64,000 bases of DNA, from assembly GCF_945859825.1 (NCBI RefSeq), contig NZ_CAMAPC010000004.1:273770-337769 (forward strand). Reading direction: 5' to 3'. Below, one piece after another: positions 24,354-35,758 of the stretch. The position numbers and the translations under genes are program-made. The notes beneath the pieces are model-generated. The model saw nothing but the letters and a program-made list of their open reading frames with translations. It was not told the origin of the DNA and made no database searches. Origin of the DNA: Pseudoalteromonas holothuriae. GTDB lineage: Bacteria > Pseudomonadota > Gammaproteobacteria > Enterobacterales > Alteromonadaceae. Numbering within the stretch: position 1 is the stretch's first letter; every line of letters starts with the position of its first letter.

Positions 24354-27119
24354 TTAGTGAGCTTGGTCCCAGTTTTCACCATGATCGGCTTCTACCAATA
24401 ACGGTACATCAAGCGAAGCTGCTGCACTCATTAGGTCACAGATTTTTTCACTAAACTGCGCCACTTTATCTTTGGCAACTTCAAATACTAGTTCATCATG
24501 CACCTGCATCAATAATTTAATATCATCTTGTGATTGGGTATGCAGCCAATCATTAACCGTTAACATCGCTTTTTTAATAATATCAGCGGCCGTTCCTTGC
24601 ATTGGCGCATTAATAGCGGCTCGCTCTGCGGCTTTACGACGTGCACCATTACGCGCATTGATATCTGGTAAGTGTAACCTGCGTCCAAATAGCGTCTCTA
24701 CATACCCTTTATCAGCCGCATTTTCTCGGGTACGCTCCATATACTCAAGTACACCAGGAAAACGTTCAAAATATTTATCCATATAATGCTGCGCTTCATG
24801 ACGTGGAATATCTAACTGACGAGATAAGCCAAATGCACTCATGCCATAAATCAAACCAAAGTTAACTGCTTTAGCTTTACGGCGCATGTCTGATGTGACC
24901 TGTTCAAGTGCCACAGAAAAAACTTCAGACGCAGTTGCACTATGTACATCCTTTCCTTGAGCAAAGGCACTTAGTAACCCTTCGTCTTGTGAGAGGTGTG
25001 CCATAATGCGCAGCTCAATCTGGCTATAGTCTGCTGCCAAAATTAACTTACCTTCATCAGCAACAAATGCTTGGCGAATGCGACGCCCAGCTTCATTTCT
25101 AATTGGAATATTTTGCAGGTTTGGATCACTTGAGCTAAGTCGCCCGGTTGCAGTCACAGCCTGGTGATAGGAAGTGTGTACACGGCCTGTGTTTGGGTTA
25201 ACAAGCTTTGGCAACTTATCAGTATACGTTGACTTCAGCTTTGCCAAACCCCGATGTTCAATTATCAACTGAGGTAAAGGGTAATCATGTGCTAACTCTT
25301 GCAGAACTTCTTCTGCAGTTGATGGCGCACCTTTTGGCGTTTTTTTAATAACAGGTAAACCCTGCTTATCAAACAAAATTGCCTGAAGCTGCTTAGGTGA
25401 GCTTAAATTAAATTCTTCTCCAGCCAGTTCAAACGCTTCTTTCTCGATTTGCTCTAAACGTTCGCTTAGCTCAATACTTTGTTGCGCTAACATAGCAGAG
25501 TCAATTTTAACCCCTGTGCGCTCTATTTCCGATAATACAGATAACAAAGGTAATTCAATATCGTTAAATACGTTCAGCAACTCATTGTGCTGTTGTAGTA
25601 ACGGCCAAAGGTGCTGATGTAAACGTAGCGTGATATCAGCATCTTCTGCGGCATAAGGCGCTGCCTTTTCAAGTTCTATTTGGTTGAACGTTAACTGTGA
25701 TTTGCCTTTACCAGCTATTTCTTCAAAACTAATATTTTTATGACCTAAGAACTTAAGCGCTAAAGAGTCCATATCATGGCGTGTACCCACACTATTAAAC
25801 ACATAAGACTCAAGCATGGTATCAAAAGCAATGCCTTTGAGTTCTAACCCTGCACGTGCAAGAATACTCTTATCGTACTTTAAATTTTGCCCTACTTTTT
25901 TAACGTTATCATCTGCTAACAAAGGGCTTAATTTTTCAAATACAAACTCTTTCGGTAACTGCTCAGGAGCCCCAACATAATCATGGGCAATTGGTAAATA
26001 TGCAGCTTCTCCAGAGGCGACAGCAAAACTCACTCCAACTAAATCAGCCTGCATATAATCCAAACTAGTGGTTTCAGTATCAAATGCAATCAACGGTGCA
26101 GATTGCAATTTATCTAACCATTGCTCTAACTGCTCAACCGTTAAAATAGTTTCATAATGAGTTTTAGGCTGTTCAACTATTGGCGCACTACCAGTACTTT
26201 CAACATCTGTAATGTCTGGCTTTTTACTAGATGCAGTGCCATCTAACAGCTCACTTAGCCAACGTTTAAATTCGCACTCAGCATATAATTCGATTAATTT
26301 ATCTTTGTCTATAGTCGATATGGCAAACCGCTCTAGGTCTTGCTCAACTTCAACATCCAGCTTTATGGTGGCAAGCTCATAAGATAGCTCTAACTGCTCT
26401 TTGTGCTCTTGTAACTTTTTGGCCATAGTTTTAGAGCCGCGAAAGCCTAGAGGAGCAACCTTGTCAAGGTTCTCGTACAATGATTTAATAGACCCTAGAC
26501 CTTGTAACATCGCTAATGCTGTTTTCTCACCAACACCAGGTACGCCGGGTATGTTATCAACTTTATCACCCATCAATGCCAGATAATCAATAATAAGTTC
26601 AGGGCCAACACCAAACTTATCTACCACACCTTGTGGGTTTAAAACGGTATTTGTCATCGTATTAATTAAAGTCACATGCTCATTCACCAGCTGCGCCATA
26701 TCTTTATCGCCCGTACTGATCAGAACATGTCGTTTTTGCTCAGACGCAATTCGTGCAAAGGTACCAATAACATCGTCAGCCTCAACACCACTAATACTGA
26801 CTAAAGGCAAACCCATTGCTTCAATAATATCGTGGATCGGTTTGATTTGAGTTCGTAAGTCATCAGGCATCGGCGGACGGTGAGCTTTGTACTCACTGTA
26901 CATTTCATTTCTAAAAGTTGGCCCTTTTGCATCAAAGACAACGACCATATGACTTGGCTGATACTGCTTTAATAAACTCTTAAGCATGTTGATCACACCA
27001 TAAATTGCACCTGTAGCTTCTCCTTTTGAATTAGTCAGGTGCGGTGGCGAATGATAGGCGCGAAACAAATAAGAAGAACCATCGACCAAAATCAAAGGGT
27101 TTTCGGGGATCAAAGACAT
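24354..27119 (-). CDS. polA: DNA polymerase I
   Basis: 921 residues with all three activities. The 5'-nuclease domain (1-300) has [15 protein letters not shown] and GEKTA. The proofreading 3'-5' exonuclease has [11 protein letters not shown] and thus keeps its acidic residues. The polymerase domain has [14 protein letters not shown] (motif A), [12 protein letters not shown] (O-helix) and [11 protein letters not shown] (motif C). Acts in Okazaki fragment maturation and gap repair. Start ATG followed by [13 protein letters not shown], as in the family. Transcribed alone; a DnaA box lies upstream. Confidence 0.99.
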   Translation of the reverse strand: MSLIPENPLILVDGSSYLFRAYHSPPHLTNSKGEATGAIYGVINMLKSLLKQYQPSHMVVVFDAKGPTFRNEMYSEYKAHRPPMPDDLRTQIKPIHDIIEAMGLPLVSISGVEADDVIGTFARIASEQKRHVLISTGDKDMAQLVNEHVTLINTMTNTVLNPQGVVDKFGVGPELIIDYLALMGDKVDNIPGVPGVGEKTALAMLQGLGSIKSLYENLDKVAPLGFRGSKTMAKKLQEHKEQLELSYELATIKLDVEVEQDLERFAISTIDKDKLIELYAECEFKRWLSELLDGTASSKKPDITDVESTGSAPIVEQPKTHYETILTVEQLEQWLDKLQSAPLIAFDTETTSLDYMQADLVGVSFAVASGEAAYLPIAHDYVGAPEQLPKEFVFEKLSPLLADDNVKKVGQNLKYDKSILARAGLELKGIAFDTMLESYVFNSVGTRHDMDSLALKFLGHKNISFEEIAGKGKSQLTFNQIELEKAAPYAAEDADITLRLHQHLWPLLQQHNELLNVFNDIELPLLSVLSEIERTGVKIDSAMLAQQSIELSERLEQIEKEAFELAGEEFNLSSPKQLQAILFDKQGLPVIKKTPKGAPSTAEEVLQELAHDYPLPQLIIEHRGLAKLKSTYTDKLPKLVNPNTGRVHTSYHQAVTATGRLSSSDPNLQNIPIRNEAGRRIRQAFVADEGKLILAADYSQIELRIMAHLSQDEGLLSAFAQGKDVHSATASEVFSVALEQVTSDMRRKAKAVNFGLIYGMSAFGLSRQLDIPRHEAQHYMDKYFERFPGVLEYMERTRENAADKGYVETLFGRRLHLPDINARNGARRKAAERAAINAPMQGTAADIIKKAMLTVNDWLHTQSQDDIKLLMQVHDELVFEVAKDKVAQFSEKICDLMSAAASLDVPLLVEADHGENWDQAH

Positions 27120-27549
27120 AATAAAGGGGATCCTAAGTGAGCTTTAAAAAAACGACATAAGCATGCCATAAGGGCGCAGATAAAACGAGAGATAATAATA
27201 ACGCAGCTAATACTTCTTACACCGAACAACTTGTGGATAACTTTGTAGATAAACACACTCTATCGCAGCGAACATTATTTAAAATGATCACCGTAAAAAA
27301 TAAACTACTGATAGTAAAAAGAAAAAATCTATCTTATTTATTATTATTTAAAGTGCAAAATGTGGAAAAAATTTTTCTTGCACTCAAAGACTAGAACACT
27401 CTGTACAAAAATCAAGCGCTCTTTTTTGAGTGGACGGGTATACTAACATATTTGATCAAAGATCAAATAAGATCCTTTATAATATTTTTATCGCAGGCTA
27501 ATGACAATAAAGTATAAGCCACCAAAAACTAATACTAGAGGGAGTTCAC
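27120..27549. other. polA-elbB divergent intergenic region with a DnaA box
   Basis: 430 very AT-rich bases. TGTGGATAA at 27232-27240 is the exact complement of the DnaA box TTATCCACA. The rest holds the divergent polA and elbB promoters. No gene seen. Confidence 0.5.
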
Positions 27550-28200
27550 ATGAAAAAAATCGCAATCATCTTAAGTGGCTGTGGCGTGTTTGATGGCGCA
27601 GAGATCCATGAGTCTGTGCTTACTATGTTGCACTTAGAACAACTAGGGGCAAGTTACCAATGCTTTGCCCCTAATATTCAACAGCACCATGTTATCAACC
27701 ACTTAACTGGTGAAGAGCTGCAACAACAGAGAAATGTTTTAGAGGAGTCAGCTCGGATTGCACGTGGCAATATTAAAGAATTATCACAACTAAACAGTAA
27801 TGATTTTGACGCGCTAGTATTGCCAGGAGGGTTTGGTGTTGCTAAAAACCTGAGTAACTTTGCTTTTGAAGGCGCAAAATCACAGATTCTTGATCAATTA
27901 AAACATGTTTGCCAAGCATTTGCACAGCAGCAAAAGCCTATTGCCTATCTGTGTATTGCACCTGCACTAATTGGACATATTCATCCACATGGCACACTTG
28001 CAAGTATTGGTAATGATGAGCAAACAGCAGCTGTAATCAACCAACTGGGTGCCCAACATGTTGAATGTGATGTTGAAAATATTGTTCTCGACAGCATACA
28101 CAAAGTAATAAGTACACCTGCTTATATGCTTGCCGAGTCGATTAGTGAAGCATCTGTGGGTATTCACAAGGCGCTAAAAGCGCTTGTTGAAATGGCATAG
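27550..28200 (+). CDS. elbB: Isoprenoid biosynthesis glyoxalase ElbB
   Basis: 216 residues of the DJ-1/PfpI (class I glutamine amidotransferase-like) fold. The nucleophile elbow is YLCIAPALIG, with Cys around residue 137, and the N-terminal IILSGCGVFDGAEIHE loop is the ElbB signature. E. coli ElbB has glyoxalase activity in vitro and was linked genetically to lycopene yield; its physiological role is unclear. ATG with GGGAG upstream. Monocistronic, divergent from polA. Confidence 0.95.
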   Translation: MKKIAIILSGCGVFDGAEIHESVLTMLHLEQLGASYQCFAPNIQQHHVINHLTGEELQQQRNVLEESARIARGNIKELSQLNSNDFDALVLPGGFGVAKNLSNFAFEGAKSQILDQLKHVCQAFAQQQKPIAYLCIAPALIGHIHPHGTLASIGNDEQTAAVINQLGAQHVECDVENIVLDSIHKVISTPAYMLAESISEASVGIHKALKALVEMA

Positions 28201-28326
28201 GCTAAAAAACACAAGCCAAGAGTTTGCGTTAACGCAATAAATTGGCATTTTTATCTTTATATGGGCAAGATTAGTTTTATAAATTACTAGGTGGCGTTAT
28301 AATCGCTAGAAATTCCGTCATCTTAT

Positions 28327-28340
28327 CGTGATTGATCACG
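28327..28340 (+). promoter_or_regulatory. Palindrome upstream of cytochrome c5
   Basis: CGTGAT-TG-ATCACG is a perfect 6+2+6 inverted repeat, 23 bases before the ATG. It resembles CRP/FNR half-sites, but the spacing (2 between GAT/ATC) fits neither consensus exactly. Confidence 0.4.
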
Positions 28341-28363
28341 TCCAAATGAAGTGAGCTAGACAA

Positions 28364-28756
28364 ATGAAAAAACTTTCGGCAGCACTTTTATTGCTATCAA
28401 CGGCCGCAGCGGCGCAGCCTTATGACAATGCTTTAACTGAAGAAGCAATCCAAAAACGCATCGCACCCGTTGGCGACGTTTATTTAGCTGGCGCAGATAG
28501 CGTAGCCGAAGCGGTGCCTACTGGGCCTCGTTCAGGTGAACAAGTATATCAAGCGTCATGTTTTGCATGTCATGGTACTGGCGCACTCGGTGCACCAAAA
28601 AGTGCTGATGATTGGGCTATCAGAGTGGCCAAAGGCAGTGATGTACTACTTGATCATGCCATCAATGGTTTCAATGCGATGCCACCTCGTGGTACCTGTA
28701 TGGATTGTTCAGATGACGAAATTTCTGCGGCAATCGATTTTATGACATCTAAGTAA
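28364..28756 (+). CDS. Cytochrome c5 family protein
   Basis: 130 residues. A signal peptide (1-17) is followed by one class I c-type domain with CFACH (C66, C69, H70), an axial Met in NAMPPRG, and the extra Cys pair CMDC that forms the disulfide diagnostic of cytochrome c5. Periplasmic electron carrier. Stands alone, preceded by a short palindrome and followed by a terminator-like hairpin. Confidence 0.92.
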   Translation: MKKLSAALLLLSTAAAAQPYDNALTEEAIQKRIAPVGDVYLAGADSVAEAVPTGPRSGEQVYQASCFACHGTGALGAPKSADDWAIRVAKGSDVLLDHAINGFNAMPPRGTCMDCSDDEISAAIDFMTSK

Positions 28757-28763
28757 TCATTAT

Positions 28764-28797
28764 AAATTGGAGGAGGTATTTTATTCTCCTTCAATTT
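28764..28797 (+). terminator. Terminator-like hairpin after cytochrome c5
   Basis: AAATTGGAGGAG pairs with CTCCTTCAATTT (11 of 12, one G-T) just after the stop; only a short T-rich tail. Confidence 0.6.
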
Positions 28798-28916
28798 AAT
28801 TCATAACTTTAAAAAACCTCAGCTAAAGCCTTTGATATTGCACTTGACCCCTGACAAGAAAAGTGAAAATATACGAATAATAATTAAGCAAATAATAATA
28901 ACGACGGGTTTAATCA

Positions 28917-31490
28917 TTGGAAGATCCCTCTTCTTTGCTTCGAAAACTAGAACGCAACAACAAGCGCCTTAAGTTTTTACTAAAAAAGCACAAACAGAAC
29001 AATCACTTACAACATGCTCTAATTTTACTATCAGAGCGTGCAAGTACGGTTGCTGAACTGACTTTGCTTTATCCTGCAATTCATGACATTTTGGTACAAT
29101 ACCTGCCTAGCCGTAGTTTTTATGTGGTTTTACAAAATCAATTTACTCAAGCATTAGAACTCTCTTATTTTGTTGATGAGAAAGACGGCATCGCTGTCCC
29201 TCTTAATGAAAAAAGCCATTTTTCTGAAGGAGTCACAGGTCATGTATTTCGCACTGGAAATACAATTTATCTCACCAAAGAGAGTATGCTGAAACAAACC
29301 CAAAAAGGGAGTTTCAAAGCATTGGGGAGCCAGGCTGAACATTGGGTAGGCGTGCCTATATATCGAGATAACATCATTATCGGCGTAATGGTGTCTCAAA
29401 GTTATCAGGTAGAACAAGGATATAGCGAGCAGCAAATCGAATTGCTAGAGGTGATGTCTCTATACCTTGCCACGGCAATAGAGCGCGTAAAAAAGCGTGA
29501 ACTTCTCGAATCTGAAGTAAAAATTCGTACTCGTGCATTAATGCAAAGTAACGAAGCATTAAACAAAGAAATTGAACAACGTAAAAAGGCGCTAGAGCGG
29601 CAACAAATTTTATTTAAAATTTCTGAATTAGCAACGCAATTTAACGACATTGACGATGTTTACCAACAAGTCCACCACATCATTCGCTCAATTACCTTTG
29701 CCGATAACCTATATATTGCATTATATGACAAACATGCAGGCTGGTTGAGTTTTCCTTATAGTGTTGATGAAGTCACACAATATAAGCCTCGGCCATTTGC
29801 AAAAGGCTACAGTGAATTAGTGATTAGTACAGAGCAAAGCCAGCTCATTGATATCTGTCGTGCTAACACATTGATTTCAGAAGGTACAGTTGAGCGCTCC
29901 AAAGACTACAATAAAATACAACTGGCAACGAGTTGGATGGGGGCACCACTTAAAACGGCGAATGGAGTTATTGGACTAATCGCCTGTCAGGCATATGATC
30001 ATAAATATGAGTTTGATTATGACGATGTTGAATTGATTTCATTTGTATCTAATCAAATCGCATCGGTATTACAAACACATCTAGCTAATCAAGCTTTAAA
30101 AAGCAGTCACCAACAGCTTGAGCATCGTGTTGCAGAAAAAACCAAGGCGCTCCAACAGACCAATTTACATCTACAAATGCAAATTGAAGAGCGAAAAAAA
30201 ATAGAGCAACAACTTTATCATGATGCACATCACGACCCACTCACAAGCTTGCCAAATCGTAGTTTATTCTTAACCCAACTTGAAAAAACGCTGCATAAAT
30301 ATCAACGTCACCCTGAGCATCACTTTGCAGTGTTGTTTATTGATTTAGATAAGTTTAAAGCCATTAATGACCAACTTGGTCATCAAGCTGGTGATCAGTT
30401 CTTAATTTGGGTGAGTAAAGCATTTTCGGACTGTATTAGGGAGCATGATCTTTTAGCACGGCTAGCCGGTGACGAGTTTGTTGTCCTGCTCGATCATTTG
30501 AGTGATAAACAACAAGCTGAAGATGTAGCCAAACGTATTATCAAAGTGATGCAACAGCCATTTTGCATGAAAGGCACTTGTGTACAAAGCGGCGCAAGTA
30601 TTGGTATTACCTATAGTAATAAACGGTACCATAATATTGATGAAATCATCCGTGATGCTGATGCAGCTATGTATTATGCAAAAAATGCAGGGCGTGGTCG
30701 TTATGAGTTTTACCACCCTTTACTTACTGCCGGTACTACACATAACAAGCAAATAGAACATCATCATTTAAGTGCGCTACCCACACACTTTAGACGCACA
30801 GAAGTCATATCTATGACTGACGAGCCTAATACAATCAGCCTGTTAGATGCATTTGGGGAACATCCCGTACTTGGAAGTACCAACTTCGATACTTTGAAGA
30901 AGTTTACAGCTGAAAAAGCTGAACAATTAGAAATTGAATTACAATTAATTCAGCAAGTAATTAACATTGGTAATGCTCAATCACAAAACCTATTATTTTC
31001 ATGCTCTTTAACAATATTAGACAACCATGCATTTAGCCCGTTATGTCGATTACTTAAAAGTGCAAAACAACCGCTATGTTTATTATTTGGCGAAGTAGAA
31101 TTGCGCCATGCATCAAGTCAGCAACTAGAAAATTTGCAAACGCTTGCTGATAAGGGCGTATTTATCGGGCTAAATGATTTTGCTAAAGATCGCTGTGATT
31201 TAGCCATGTTAACCCAATTTGATTTTAAGTATTTACTACTTAGCTCTACCTTTAGCAAACGCGTGTTACAACAACAAAGCTACGACCTGCAACTGCAAGG
31301 AATACTCGCAGTCACTAAGTTGAAAAACACACAAGTCATTGCTAAAGGCCCTGCTATATTGAACTTTAGAGGCTTGCTAGAAAATCATGGTATTGAGCTA
31401 TTTTTTGGCAAACAACATACCATAGGTCATGAACCTGCACTTTCATCACGTCAACTTAGCAGTGCAAGCCAAGAAACATTATCTTTTTAG
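28917..31490 (+). CDS. Diguanylate cyclase with two GAF domains and a degenerate EAL-like end
   Basis: 857 residues, no transmembrane segment. GAF domain 1 (about 40-195), a coiled coil (195-235), GAF domain 2 (235-395), another coiled coil and a GGDEF domain with the signature LAGDEF at about 515-520 and an I-site RxxD (REHD) exactly five residues before it. The AGDEF variant is usually active, so cyclic-di-GMP synthesis is likely. The last 240 residues resemble an EAL domain in order of strands but lack the E-x-L metal motif, so they are probably inactive. The start is a TTG right after an in-frame stop; no better start exists. Overlaps the convergent rep gene by 12 bases. Confidence 0.88.
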   Translation: MEDPSSLLRKLERNNKRLKFLLKKHKQNNHLQHALILLSERASTVAELTLLYPAIHDILVQYLPSRSFYVVLQNQFTQALELSYFVDEKDGIAVPLNEKSHFSEGVTGHVFRTGNTIYLTKESMLKQTQKGSFKALGSQAEHWVGVPIYRDNIIIGVMVSQSYQVEQGYSEQQIELLEVMSLYLATAIERVKKRELLESEVKIRTRALMQSNEALNKEIEQRKKALERQQILFKISELATQFNDIDDVYQQVHHIIRSITFADNLYIALYDKHAGWLSFPYSVDEVTQYKPRPFAKGYSELVISTEQSQLIDICRANTLISEGTVERSKDYNKIQLATSWMGAPLKTANGVIGLIACQAYDHKYEFDYDDVELISFVSNQIASVLQTHLANQALKSSHQQLEHRVAEKTKALQQTNLHLQMQIEERKKIEQQLYHDAHHDPLTSLPNRSLFLTQLEKTLHKYQRHPEHHFAVLFIDLDKFKAINDQLGHQAGDQFLIWVSKAFSDCIREHDLLARLAGDEFVVLLDHLSDKQQAEDVAKRIIKVMQQPFCMKGTCVQSGASIGITYSNKRYHNIDEIIRDADAAMYYAKNAGRGRYEFYHPLLTAGTTHNKQIEHHHLSALPTHFRRTEVISMTDEPNTISLLDAFGEHPVLGSTNFDTLKKFTAEKAEQLEIELQLIQQVINIGNAQSQNLLFSCSLTILDNHAFSPLCRLLKSAKQPLCLLFGEVELRHASSQQLENLQTLADKGVFIGLNDFAKDRCDLAMLTQFDFKYLLLSSTFSKRVLQQQSYDLQLQGILAVTKLKNTQVIAKGPAILNFRGLLENHGIELFFGKQHTIGHEPALSSRQLSSASQETLSF

Positions 31491-33494
31491 CATGGCTCTT
31501 AAGTTTGCCACTCTTGCTTGTCCTTTTTCCATACGCTCAGATTGCGAGGCTACAGTTTTTTTCTGTCCTTCGTAACTTAAGTCATCTTGGGGTAACTCTT
31601 GTACAAAGCGACTTATTTCAGGCGTGGCAACCTCTCCAAATTGACGTCGATTTTTGGCATGTGTCAAAATCAAGGTCTGCTGTGCGCGTGTCACCCCTAC
31701 ATAAGCTAGTCGACGTTCTTCTTCTACATTATCTTCATCAATACTAGTTTGGTGTGGTAAAAAACCTTCTTCCATCCCAACCATAAATACATGCGGATAT
31801 TCTAGACCTTTAGAGGCATGTAACGTTAATAACTGCACTGCGTCCGAGTCGTCTTCTTCTTCATTGCGCTCTAACATATCTCTTAAAGCTAATTTGCTCA
31901 CCACCTCAGGTAATGTCATTGCTGGGTTATCTACATCTCCCGTTAGCATGTCGGTGATCCAACGATACAGCTCTGAGACATTTTTCATCCGCATTTCAGC
32001 CGCTTTCGCACTGGGAGAAGATTCATATAAATACGCTTCATAGTTTGTCTCACGTACCATATCTTTAACCGCTTCAAGGGTGTCTCCACGCAACGCTCTG
32101 TCAGAAAGTTCAACAACCCAACGCGCAAACCCCATTAATGCATTAAACCCTCTACCAGTAAGGCGTTGAGCTAGTTGCGAGTCAAAACATGCTTCAAATA
32201 AGCTAATATGCTTCTCATTGGCTAAGCTGCCCAATTTTTCTAAAGTAACCGGCCCAATCTCTCGTCTGGGGGTGTTGACGATGCGCAAGAATGCATTGTC
32301 ATCATCTTGATTTACCAAGATACGCAAATAAGCCATCATATCTTTAATTTCACTACGGGAAAAAAACGACATACCTCCACTTATTTTATAAGGAATTCGG
32401 TTACTCATAAGTGACTTTTCAAACACTCGAGCTTGATGGTTTCCACGATACAAAATGGCATAATCTCGATAGCTAGTACGCTTCATAAACTTATGCGAAA
32501 TTATTTCTGCAACGACTCGCTCCGCTTCATGCTCTTCATCTCGTGTTGCAATCACACGGATTGGGTCACCATTTTCCAACTCGCTAAAAAGTTGCTTTTC
32601 AAATTCATGTGGATTATTGGCAATCAAAATATTGGCTGCTTTTAAAATACGCTTAGCACTTCGATAGTTTTGTTCAAGCTTAATCAAGCGTAAGCCGGGA
32701 AAGTCCTTAGAAAGTAGTACTAGGTTTTGTGGCTTAGCGCCACGCCATGAGTAAATTGATTGATCATCATCACCTACAACTGTAAAGCGCGCACGTTCGC
32801 CAACCAATAATTTAACTAACTGATACTGACTTGTATTGGTATCTTGATACTCATCCACCAGCAAATAACGAAACCGCGCCTGCCAACGTTCTCTCACCGC
32901 TGCATGTTGTGATAATAGAAGAGTTGGCACCATGATTAGGTCATCAAAATCAAAGGCATTATAGGCACGCAACTGAGTTTGATAGCGCGCATAAAGTTGA
33001 GCAAACAACGCTTTTTGTGGCTCTCGGGCTTGAGCGACAGCCTGCTGTGGCAATATAAGTTCATTTTTCCAATTACCAATTTGCATTTTCAACAAATTCA
33101 GTAAATCTTTGTCTTTTTCAAGTTCTGCTTCTGTTAACTCACTGAGTAATTGATTGGTATCTTGGTCATCTAATAATGAAAAATTGGTTTTATAGCCTAA
33201 GGTTTTTAGCTCTTTTTTAATTATCTCCAAACCTAGAGTATGAAATGTCGATACCCATAACCCTTTTGACTCTTGTTTACCCAATGTTTGTGCCACACGC
33301 TCACGCATTTCTTTGGCTGCTTTATTGGTAAATGTAACAGCCGCAATATTTTTAGCTTGGTATTCACATTGCTGCACTAGGTAGGCTATTTTATTGGTAA
33401 TTACACGTGTTTTGCCTGAACCTGCACCGGCTAACACTAAGCAAGGGCCACTAATATACTTTACTGCTTCATCTTGTTTGGGATTAAGTTTCAT
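31479..33494 (-). CDS. rep: ATP-dependent DNA helicase Rep
   Basis: Superfamily 1A 3'-5' helicase that clears proteins ahead of replication forks. 671 residues, collinear with E. coli Rep: motif [11 protein letters not shown], Ia [66 protein letters not shown] and [14 protein letters not shown] start at the ATG giving [18 protein letters not shown], the conserved N-terminus; an upstream in-frame TTG adds eight residues. The gene lacks the basic C-terminal tail that contacts DnaB in E. coli only in detail, not length. Confidence 0.97.
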   Translation of the reverse strand: MKLNPKQDEAVKYISGPCLVLAGAGSGKTRVITNKIAYLVQQCEYQAKNIAAVTFTNKAAKEMRERVAQTLGKQESKGLWVSTFHTLGLEIIKKELKTLGYKTNFSLLDDQDTNQLLSELTEAELEKDKDLLNLLKMQIGNWKNELILPQQAVAQAREPQKALFAQLYARYQTQLRAYNAFDFDDLIMVPTLLLSQHAAVRERWQARFRYLLVDEYQDTNTSQYQLVKLLVGERARFTVVGDDDQSIYSWRGAKPQNLVLLSKDFPGLRLIKLEQNYRSAKRILKAANILIANNPHEFEKQLFSELENGDPIRVIATRDEEHEAERVVAEIISHKFMKRTSYRDYAILYRGNHQARVFEKSLMSNRIPYKISGGMSFFSRSEIKDMMAYLRILVNQDDDNAFLRIVNTPRREIGPVTLEKLGSLANEKHISLFEACFDSQLAQRLTGRGFNALMGFARWVVELSDRALRGDTLEAVKDMVRETNYEAYLYESSPSAKAAEMRMKNVSELYRWITDMLTGDVDNPAMTLPEVVSKLALRDMLERNEEEDDSDAVQLLTLHASKGLEYPHVFMVGMEEGFLPHQTSIDEDNVEEERRLAYVGVTRAQQTLILTHAKNRRQFGEVATPEISRFVQELPQDDLSYEGQKKTVASQSERMEKGQARVANLRAMLKR

Positions 33495-33612
33495 TATTGG
33501 GATCTGCTGTACTACCAAAATGATATTTTAACGCAAAGCGTACTGCACGCCTAGGCGCTAGACAAAGCATTTGCTAATATGAATGCAAGCACATTTGATA
33601 AAGGGATCTGAA

Positions 33613-33876
33613 ATGATTAATCCAGCAAAGATAGAAGAAATCGCTAAACAGATATCAAGTAACATGCCGCAAGGTGTCAAAAACTTAGCAGACACGTTTG
33701 AGGCAAAAACCAAGCAGGTGATCCAAAACAAATTAACTGAAATGGATTTTGTCAGCCGTGAAGAGTTTGATATTCAGAGTAAAGTACTTATTCGTACTCG
33801 CGAAAAACTTGCCGAGTTAGAAGCCAAAGTAGCAGCTCTTGAGGCAAAATTAGAACAAGCCGAAGACACAGAGTAA
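33613..33876 (+). CDS. ubiK: Ubiquinone biosynthesis accessory factor UbiK (YqiC/BMFP)
   Basis: 87 residues. An N-terminal amphipathic region (INPAKIEEIAKQISSNMPQGVKNL) is followed by a C-terminal coiled coil (REKLAELEAKVAALEAKLEQ), the BMFP/YqiC signature. UbiK forms a trimer with UbiJ and binds lipids to support aerobic ubiquinone synthesis. The ATG at 33613 has AAGGGA upstream; ten further in-frame codons upstream have no ribosome site. Divergent from rep. Confidence 0.93.
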   Translation: MINPAKIEEIAKQISSNMPQGVKNLADTFEAKTKQVIQNKLTEMDFVSREEFDIQSKVLIRTREKLAELEAKVAALEAKLEQAEDTE

Positions 33877-33882
33877 TATACG

Positions 33883-34536
33883 CTACAAATAGCGTTTTGC
33901 GACCTGCTCAACTGCCTGAGTGTATCCCGCATTGATATGCTCTGGTAGTGAGGTTTGTGCTTGTACTTCGTGCAATAAGCCATCTTCTAAACCATATACC
34001 CAACCATGAATCGTCAATACTTGATTACGTGCCCATGCATCCTGCACCACATTGGTTAAGCATACATTACGAACTTGATCGATAACATTCAGCTCACACA
34101 GCGCAGCACACCGTGTTTGTTTCTCAATTGATGACAACATTGCTTGATGTTTTTCTTTAACATCAGCAACATGACGTAACCAATTGTCGATTAGGCCCAA
34201 CCTAGCTTCATCTAATACCGCTTGCACACCACCACACCCGTAATGCCCAACAACCATAATGTGTTCAACTTTAAGTACTTCCACAGCATATTGCATAACA
34301 GATAAACAGTTATGATCAGTATGTACAACTACATTGGCCACATTTCGGTGAACAAATAGCTCTCCCGGCATCAAATCAACGATTTCATTGGCTGGCACGC
34401 GAGAGTCTGAACACCCGATCCACAAGTAGTCTGGGTTTTGCTGACCCGATAGTTTTTTAAAAAACTCGGGGTCGCGTTGTTGGGTACGTTTAGCCCATTG
34501 CTGATTATTATCTAACAGGTGATCTAGCGAGCACAT
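33883..34536 (-). CDS. can: Beta-class carbonic anhydrase
   Basis: Hydrates CO2 to bicarbonate in the cytoplasm. 217 residues with the zinc site IGCSDSRVP (C42, D44, R46) and VGHYGCGG (His and Cys near 98-101), as in E. coli Can. Overlaps the upstream methyltransferase gene by 29 bases on the same strand, so it is translated from the same message. Confidence 0.96.
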   Translation of the reverse strand: MCSLDHLLDNNQQWAKRTQQRDPEFFKKLSGQQNPDYLWIGCSDSRVPANEIVDLMPGELFVHRNVANVVVHTDHNCLSVMQYAVEVLKVEHIMVVGHYGCGGVQAVLDEARLGLIDNWLRHVADVKEKHQAMLSSIEKQTRCAALCELNVIDQVRNVCLTNVVQDAWARNQVLTIHGWVYGLEDGLLHEVQAQTSLPEHINAGYTQAVEQVAKRYL

Positions 34537-35725
34537 GTGTCTTCCTTTGGTTGGCCGTCGCTTGGATCAAAATATTCCTCGGCGTTAGCTGTTTATCACA
34601 AAATTCACGAAGAACAACATCATACCCATATGCCTGTAAATATAAAGCCCTATCAAGAACCAGCCAAATTTCAATAGCACGCCGAAAGGCATGCCGAACT
34701 AGCTCTATTCTATCTGTGATTCTTTTTCGCTGCTGCCCTTGATGTAAATAGCGGTCATAATCACAATTAACGGGGAGTGTGATCCCTTTTTGCGCAGCTG
34801 CCCAGCCACAAAATTGTTCAAACGATTGTGAAAAAATAGCTTTATTAACCGAAGGCACACTGATGTATTCATCAATCCCCGTGACATCTCTGTGTAATGC
34901 ATCAAACCCTAAACGCCAAGTCACCTCTTTGCGTCTAACTTTGGCAATTCGCTCAGGGGCTGTAACAGTTTCTTGCAAGGCAAGTTTCATATCGCTGTGC
35001 TGTAATGCTAATGTACTGTTTTTACCGACATCACTCATTGCTTGGTATTGAACATCAGTAAACAAATGATAACAGCAAGGTGATAAGCTGATTTTTTCAC
35101 AGCCTGCTTTGACCGCCTCAGTCATAAACACTTGATGTAAACGACCACATGCATGCAAAGCCACAGCATGTTGTTGCTGTTCAAAGTAAGCTTGCGTGTC
35201 ATCTTTTAGTACATCAGCACAACTAAACGACATCGACAAATTTTGCTGTTTAGCACTGTATTGGCCTTGTTCACACAAGGCTGGTTGTAATTCAATGCTG
35301 TGCACATGCGGTGCGCCATTAAAAGCGAGAATACGGCCTAAATGTCCTTTGCCAGCACACCACTCTAAGATGGGAAAATGCAGTTCATCAATGTGACCAA
35401 CAAAGTCTTGTAGCTGTAATAATTTTCTGCCTTTAATGCCATTGCTCAACCAAAATGGCAGTGTCTCAGAATTTGGCTTGTCAAAAGGGAGCTTTAATAG
35501 CAACTCAAGTTCTTGTAATTGTGGAATATAGTGCTGTAGTGCTTGGAGCAATTTTTCTGGAGTATTATCAAGCTCCGTAACTTGCTCATCACTGAGTGAC
35601 ATTAACCACTCATTCAACGTATCACTCCATGGCAAACATCGGGTTTCAAAAGCAACTAACTGCCAATAAGCTTTGGTTTGCGTCAATAAGGCATCAAGGT
35701 GATTAAATCGGTTCAATAACGGCAT
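34508..35725 (-). CDS. Methyltransferase-like protein (Methyltransf_32 type)
   Basis: About 405 residues. A helical N-terminal part (1-125) precedes a Rossmann methyltransferase domain with LEWCAGKGHLGRIL (motif I, about 130-143), VHSIELQP and ALHACGRLH, then a segment with SLSPCCYHLF that recalls the SPCCYH/CCH motif of the METTL25/GSTCD group. Substrate unknown; RNA or protein are both possible. I prefer the ATG at 35723-35725 (MPLLNRFNHLDALL) to a GTG at 35746; neither has a clear ribosome site. Shares a transcript with can. Confidence 0.75.
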   Translation of the reverse strand: MPLLNRFNHLDALLTQTKAYWQLVAFETRCLPWSDTLNEWLMSLSDEQVTELDNTPEKLLQALQHYIPQLQELELLLKLPFDKPNSETLPFWLSNGIKGRKLLQLQDFVGHIDELHFPILEWCAGKGHLGRILAFNGAPHVHSIELQPALCEQGQYSAKQQNLSMSFSCADVLKDDTQAYFEQQQHAVALHACGRLHQVFMTEAVKAGCEKISLSPCCYHLFTDVQYQAMSDVGKNSTLALQHSDMKLALQETVTAPERIAKVRRKEVTWRLGFDALHRDVTGIDEYISVPSVNKAIFSQSFEQFCGWAAAQKGITLPVNCDYDRYLHQGQQRKRITDRIELVRHAFRRAIEIWLVLDRALYLQAYGYDVVLREFCDKQLTPRNILIQATANQRKTHVLARSPVR

Positions 35726-35758
35726 GTTCAACAGAGTAAGGCACACTAGGTAAAAATG

